A DNA stretch of 64,000 bases, from the NCBI RefSeq assembly GCF_900187615.1, contig NZ_FYDO01000005.1, positions 62,001 through 126,000 on the forward strand, given 5' to 3'. This stretch comes from Pseudomonas sp. Irchel s3f7 (GTDB lineage: Bacteria; Pseudomonadota; Gammaproteobacteria; Pseudomonadales; Pseudomonadaceae). The notes beneath the pieces are model-generated. The model was not told where the DNA came from. It did no database searches and worked only from the letters and a program-made list of their open reading frames with translations. Numbering within the stretch: position 1 is the stretch's first letter; each line of letters begins with the position of its first letter. Positions 61,075 through 64,000 of this stretch are shown here, piece by piece. The translations under genes were made by a program, and so were the position numbers.

Positions 61075-61132
61075 CGCCGGTCCGTTTCGCCACCGGCAGT
61101 GCTTGATGACTCGCGCAAACAGACGCTTAAGC

Positions 61133-62332
61133 TCAGATGGCCCCGTCTTTGCGCAGTTGTGTGATCTGCGACGCGTCATAGCCAAGTTCCTGGAGTACCT
61201 GCGCGTTGTGCTCGCCCAGTTGTGGCCCGACCCATTCACAATCACCGGGTGTCTCAGAGAGTTTCGGCACAATTCCCGGCATCTTGAAATCTTTGCCATC
61301 CGGCAGCTTGGCTTGCAGGAACATTTCCCGGGCGAGGTACTGCGGATCGCTGAACATGTCTTCGGCACTGAAGATCCGGCTGGCGGGTACTTCGGCTTGA
61401 TTCAAACGTTCGATGACAGTGTCCAGGGGCAGCGAGTTGACCCAGCGATCGATGACCCCGTAAAGCTCATCGCGGCGGTTATCACGGCCATCGTTGCTGG
61501 CAAGTAGAGGATCGTTGGCCAGGTCTTCGCGGCCAATGATCAGCATGAAGCGTTTGAAGATCGCGTCGCCGTTCGCGCCGATCTGCACGTGCTTGCCGTC
61601 AGCGCTGGTGTGGATCGAAGACGGGGTGATTCCAGGCATGATGTTGCCGGTGCGTTCGCGGATGAACCCGAACACGTCGAATTCCGGGACCATGCTTTCC
61701 ATCATGGCGAAGATCGCTTCGTACAGCGCTACATCGACCACCTGGCCCTGGCCACCGTTGACCTCGCGATGACGCAGGGCCATCAGCGCGCCGATCACGC
61801 CCCAGAGCGCGGCAATCGAGTCGCCGATGGAAATCCCGGTGCGCACCGGTGGTCGGTCCTCAAAACCGGTGATGTAGCGCAGGCCGCCCATGGATTCACC
61901 CACGGCGCCGAAACCAGGCTGGTCTTTCATCGGGCCGGTCTGGCCGAAGCCCGAGAGCCGCACCATCACCAGTTTCGGGTTGAGCGCGTGCAGGACATCC
62001 CAGCCGAGACCGAGTTTTTCCAGTACGCCGGGGCGAAAGTTCTCGATCAGGATGTCCGCTTCGCTCAGGAGTTTTTTCAGGATCGCCAGGCCCTCAGGAT
62101 GTTTCAGGTTCAGCGTCAGGGACTTTTTGTTGCGTGCCTGAACGAACCACCACAACGAGGTGCCTTCATACAGCTTGCGCCACTTGCGCAGCGGATCGCC
62201 GCCATCCGGGGATTCGATCTTGATCACGTCCGCACCGAATTCAGCGCAAATGCGCGACGCAAAGGGGCCGGCAATCAAAGTGCCCAATTCGATGACTTTC
62301 AGACCTGAGAGCGGTTTTGCGGTGAGCGGCAT
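61133..62332 (-). CDS. Family III CoA-transferase (CaiB/BaiF)
   Basis: A 399-residue cytoplasmic CoA-transferase. It begins MPLTAKPLSGLKVIELGTLI and contains IAGPFASRICAEFGADVIKI, SLTLNLKHPEGLAILKKLL, ENFRPGVLEKLGLGW and the active-site region GPMKDQPGFGAVGESMGGL, whose aspartate is the expected nucleophile. AGGAACC precedes the ATG; a 35-codon longer frame is rejected. The acid substrate is not predictable; the sequence resembles succinyl/mesaconyl/itaconyl-type transferases in general form. Confidence 0.9.
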   Translation of the reverse strand: MPLTAKPLSGLKVIELGTLIAGPFASRICAEFGADVIKIESPDGGDPLRKWRKLYEGTSLWWFVQARNKKSLTLNLKHPEGLAILKKLLSEADILIENFRPGVLEKLGLGWDVLHALNPKLVMVRLSGFGQTGPMKDQPGFGAVGESMGGLRYITGFEDRPPVRTGISIGDSIAALWGVIGALMALRHREVNGGQGQVVDVALYEAIFAMMESMVPEFDVFGFIRERTGNIMPGITPSSIHTSADGKHVQIGANGDAIFKRFMLIIGREDLANDPLLASNDGRDNRRDELYGVIDRWVNSLPLDTVIERLNQAEVPASRIFSAEDMFSDPQYLAREMFLQAKLPDGKDFKMPGIVPKLSETPGDCEWVGPQLGEHNAQVLQELGYDASQITQLRKDGAI

Positions 62333-62479
62333 GCTGGTTCCTGTAGGACAAAGATTGAGCGAGTACAGCGTTTTAACATAGCCGACTATCAGGCGCTCAA
62401 GGTTGATCACCATCAATTCGTGGATTGCCTGCCGCATCGGTTAGACTTGCCGCCTTTCCCCGTATCAAGAAGCCCGTAC

Positions 62480-63022
62480 ATGGCCCAGCCGTCCACGACC
62501 TACAAGTTTGAACTGAACCTCACCGACCTCGACCGCAGCGTCTACGAGAGTGTCAAGCAAACCATCGCCCGCCACCCATCGGAAACCGAAGAGCGCATGA
62601 CCGTGCGCCTGCTGGCCTACGCCCTCTGGTACAACGAGCATCTGTCGTTTGGTCGTGGTCTGTCGGACGTGGATGAACCGGCCTTGTGGGAAAAAAGCCT
62701 GGATGACCGTGTCCTGCACTGGATCGAAGTCGGCCAGCCCGATGCCGACCGCCTGACCTGGTGCTCGCGCCGTACCGAACGCACCAGTCTGCTGGCCTAT
62801 GGCAGCCTGCGCGTCTGGGAAGGCAAGGTGATCCCGGCGATCAAGAACCTGAAAAACGTCCACATCGCGGCGGTCCCTCAGGAAGTCCTGGAGACCCTGG
62901 CCAAAGACATGCCTCGCGTCATCAAGTGGGACGTGATGATCAGCGAAGGGACGATTTTCGTCACCGACGACCGTGGTCAGCATGAAGTCCAGCTGCAATG
63001 GTTGTCGGGCGAGCGCGGCTGA
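62480..63022 (+). CDS. yaeQ: YaeQ family protein
   Basis: A 180-residue protein of the YaeQ family (TYKFELNLTDLDRSVYESVK, RHPSETEERMTVRLLAYALW, LWEKSLDDRVLHWIEVGQPD), whose fold is related to PD-(D/E)xK nucleases. Its cellular role is uncertain. The start MAQPSTTYK is chosen over a 20-codon longer frame. It is divergent from the CoA-transferase and followed by recJ. Confidence 0.92.
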   Translation: MAQPSTTYKFELNLTDLDRSVYESVKQTIARHPSETEERMTVRLLAYALWYNEHLSFGRGLSDVDEPALWEKSLDDRVLHWIEVGQPDADRLTWCSRRTERTSLLAYGSLRVWEGKVIPAIKNLKNVHIAAVPQEVLETLAKDMPRVIKWDVMISEGTIFVTDDRGQHEVQLQWLSGERG

Positions 63023-63079
63023 GTCCTCGCCGTTCCTGCGGTTTTACCCTACTTCATCAAGAGAAGCCCCTGTCACCCC

Positions 63080-64000
63080 ATGCGCATCGAACCCCGCCAG
63101 CTGCCCGACACCCTGCCATTCCTCGGTGATATTCCGCCGCTGCTGACCCGCCTGTATGCAGCGCGGGGCGTGCAGTCTGAAGCCGAGCTGGATAAAAGCC
63201 TGGCGCGACTGATTCCGTTCCAGAAGCTCAAAGGCATCGAAGCGGCCGTGGACTTGTTGGTGACCGCGCTCGAACAGCGTCAACGGATTCTGATCGTCGG
63301 CGACTTTGACGCTGACGGTGCGACGGCCAGTACCGTGGGGACATTGGGTTTGCGTTTGCTGGGGGCGGCACATGTCGACTACCTGGTGCCGAATCGCTTC
63401 GATTACGGCTACGGCCTGACACCGGAAATCGTTGCCGTGGCGCTGGAGCGCCAGCCGCAGTTGCTGATCACCGTGGACAACGGTATCTCCAGCGTCGAAG
63501 GCGTGGCGGCGGCGAAACAGGCCGGGCTTAACGTGCTGGTCACCGATCACCACTTGCCCGGCGACGAACTGCCGCTGGCCGATGCCATCGTCAATCCGAA
63601 CCAGCCCGGTTGCGAGTTCCCGAGCAAGGCGTTGGCGGGTGTCGGGGTGATTTTCTATGTGCTGATGGCCTTGCGTGCGCGATTGCGCGAGCTCGGCTGG
63701 TACGCGAACAAGCCGCAGCCGAACATCGGCGAATTGCTTGATCTGGTGGCTTTGGGAAGCGTCGCCGACGTGGTGCCGCTGGATGCCAACAACCGGATTC
63801 TGGTGCACCAGGGCCTGGAGCGCATTCGTGCCGGACGCGCCCGACCGGGGATCAAGGCGATCCTCGAAGTGGCCAAGCGTGACCACACGCGCATCACGTC
63901 GACCGACCTGGGCTTCATCGTCGGCCCGCGCCTGAACGCGGCGGGGCGTCTGGACGACATGAGCCTGGGCATCGAATGCCTGCTGACCGACGACGCCGGG
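63080..64000 (+). CDS. recJ: RecJ, single-stranded-DNA-specific 5'-3' exonuclease (N-terminal part)
   Basis: The first 307 codons of RecJ, running off the window. DHH phosphoesterase motifs are intact: ILIVGDFDADGATAS (D75, D77, D79), TVDNGISS (D133) and VTDHHLPGD (D156, H157, H158), followed by LALGSVADVVPLDANNR and VGPRLNAAGRLDDM. RecJ degrades 5' ends in recombination and mismatch repair. It starts 57 bases after yaeQ. Confidence 0.96.
   Translation, partial: MRIEPRQLPDTLPFLGDIPPLLTRLYAARGVQSEAELDKSLARLIPFQKLKGIEAAVDLLVTALEQRQRILIVGDFDADGATASTVGTLGLRLLGAAHVDYLVPNRFDYGYGLTPEIVAVALERQPQLLITVDNGISSVEGVAAAKQAGLNVLVTDHHLPGDELPLADAIVNPNQPGCEFPSKALAGVGVIFYVLMALRARLRELGWYANKPQPNIGELLDLVALGSVADVVPLDANNRILVHQGLERIRAGRARPGIKAILEVAKRDHTRITSTDLGFIVGPRLNAAGRLDDMSLGIECLLTDDAG

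Overview
The window looks like chromosomal DNA of a Pseudomonas of the P. fluorescens group. GC is high throughout, almost every protein is a recognisable Pseudomonas ortholog, gene order follows known Pseudomonas neighbourhoods (alginate operon, dauBAR-rhlB, yejK-hupA-rlmF-valS, ffh-rpsP-rimM-trmD-rplS-xerD-dsbC-hom-thrC-recJ), and the spaces between genes carry many paired REP palindromes (REPINs), typical of this group. I found no insertion sequence, prophage, integron, CRISPR array, tRNA or rRNA.

Positions 1-15330 (minus strand) hold the alginate biosynthesis operon in canonical order algD-alg8-alg44-algK-algE-algG-algX-algL-algI-algJ-algF-algA; algA is cut by the window edge. AlgD makes GDP-mannuronate, Alg8/Alg44 polymerise and export it under c-di-GMP control, AlgK/AlgE/AlgX/AlgG form the periplasmic and outer-membrane conduit with epimerisation, AlgL clears stray polymer, and AlgI/J/F/X acetylate. 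REPINs or related repeats sit at four gene junctions, and one lies inside the annotated reading frame of algK, upstream of its lipobox. Upstream of algD is an 820-base region with regulatory-looking repeats and a tiny leader ORF, followed by yaaA and a degenerate NodB-type deacetylase.

Positions 18595-32550 hold phoH, moaCDE, an orphan cationic-amino-acid binding protein, the D-arginine racemisation operon dauBAR, rhlB, a carboxylesterase and the aapJQMP amino-acid ABC transporter behind a convincing sigma-54 promoter. Positions 32781-36690 are small accessory genes: a GntR regulator with an MFS exporter, an NTF2-like protein, a GIY-YIG protein and a long GST. Then come glutaredoxin/yejK, hupA, rlmF, a low-GC orphan gene, valS and an MHS-family transporter.

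Positions 45457-64000 are mostly core genes: a CorC/HlyC-type membrane protein and a CcsA-like protein divergent from ffh; the rpsP-rimM-trmD-rplS translation operon; a cation/proton antiporter; xerD, dsbC, hom and thrC; a sensor that stops after its PAS domain; a DUF3509-like protein; a periplasmic binding-like protein; a CoA-transferase; yaeQ; and the 5' part of recJ.

No wholly new multi-gene system is evident. The most interesting signals are the REPIN inside the algK signal-peptide region, the organisation of the algD leader, two nearly identical REPINs bracketing the orphan binding-protein gene, the kinase-less sensor, the motif-degenerate deacetylase and the low-GC orphan gene. All family assignments rest on reading motifs by eye; no database search was run.
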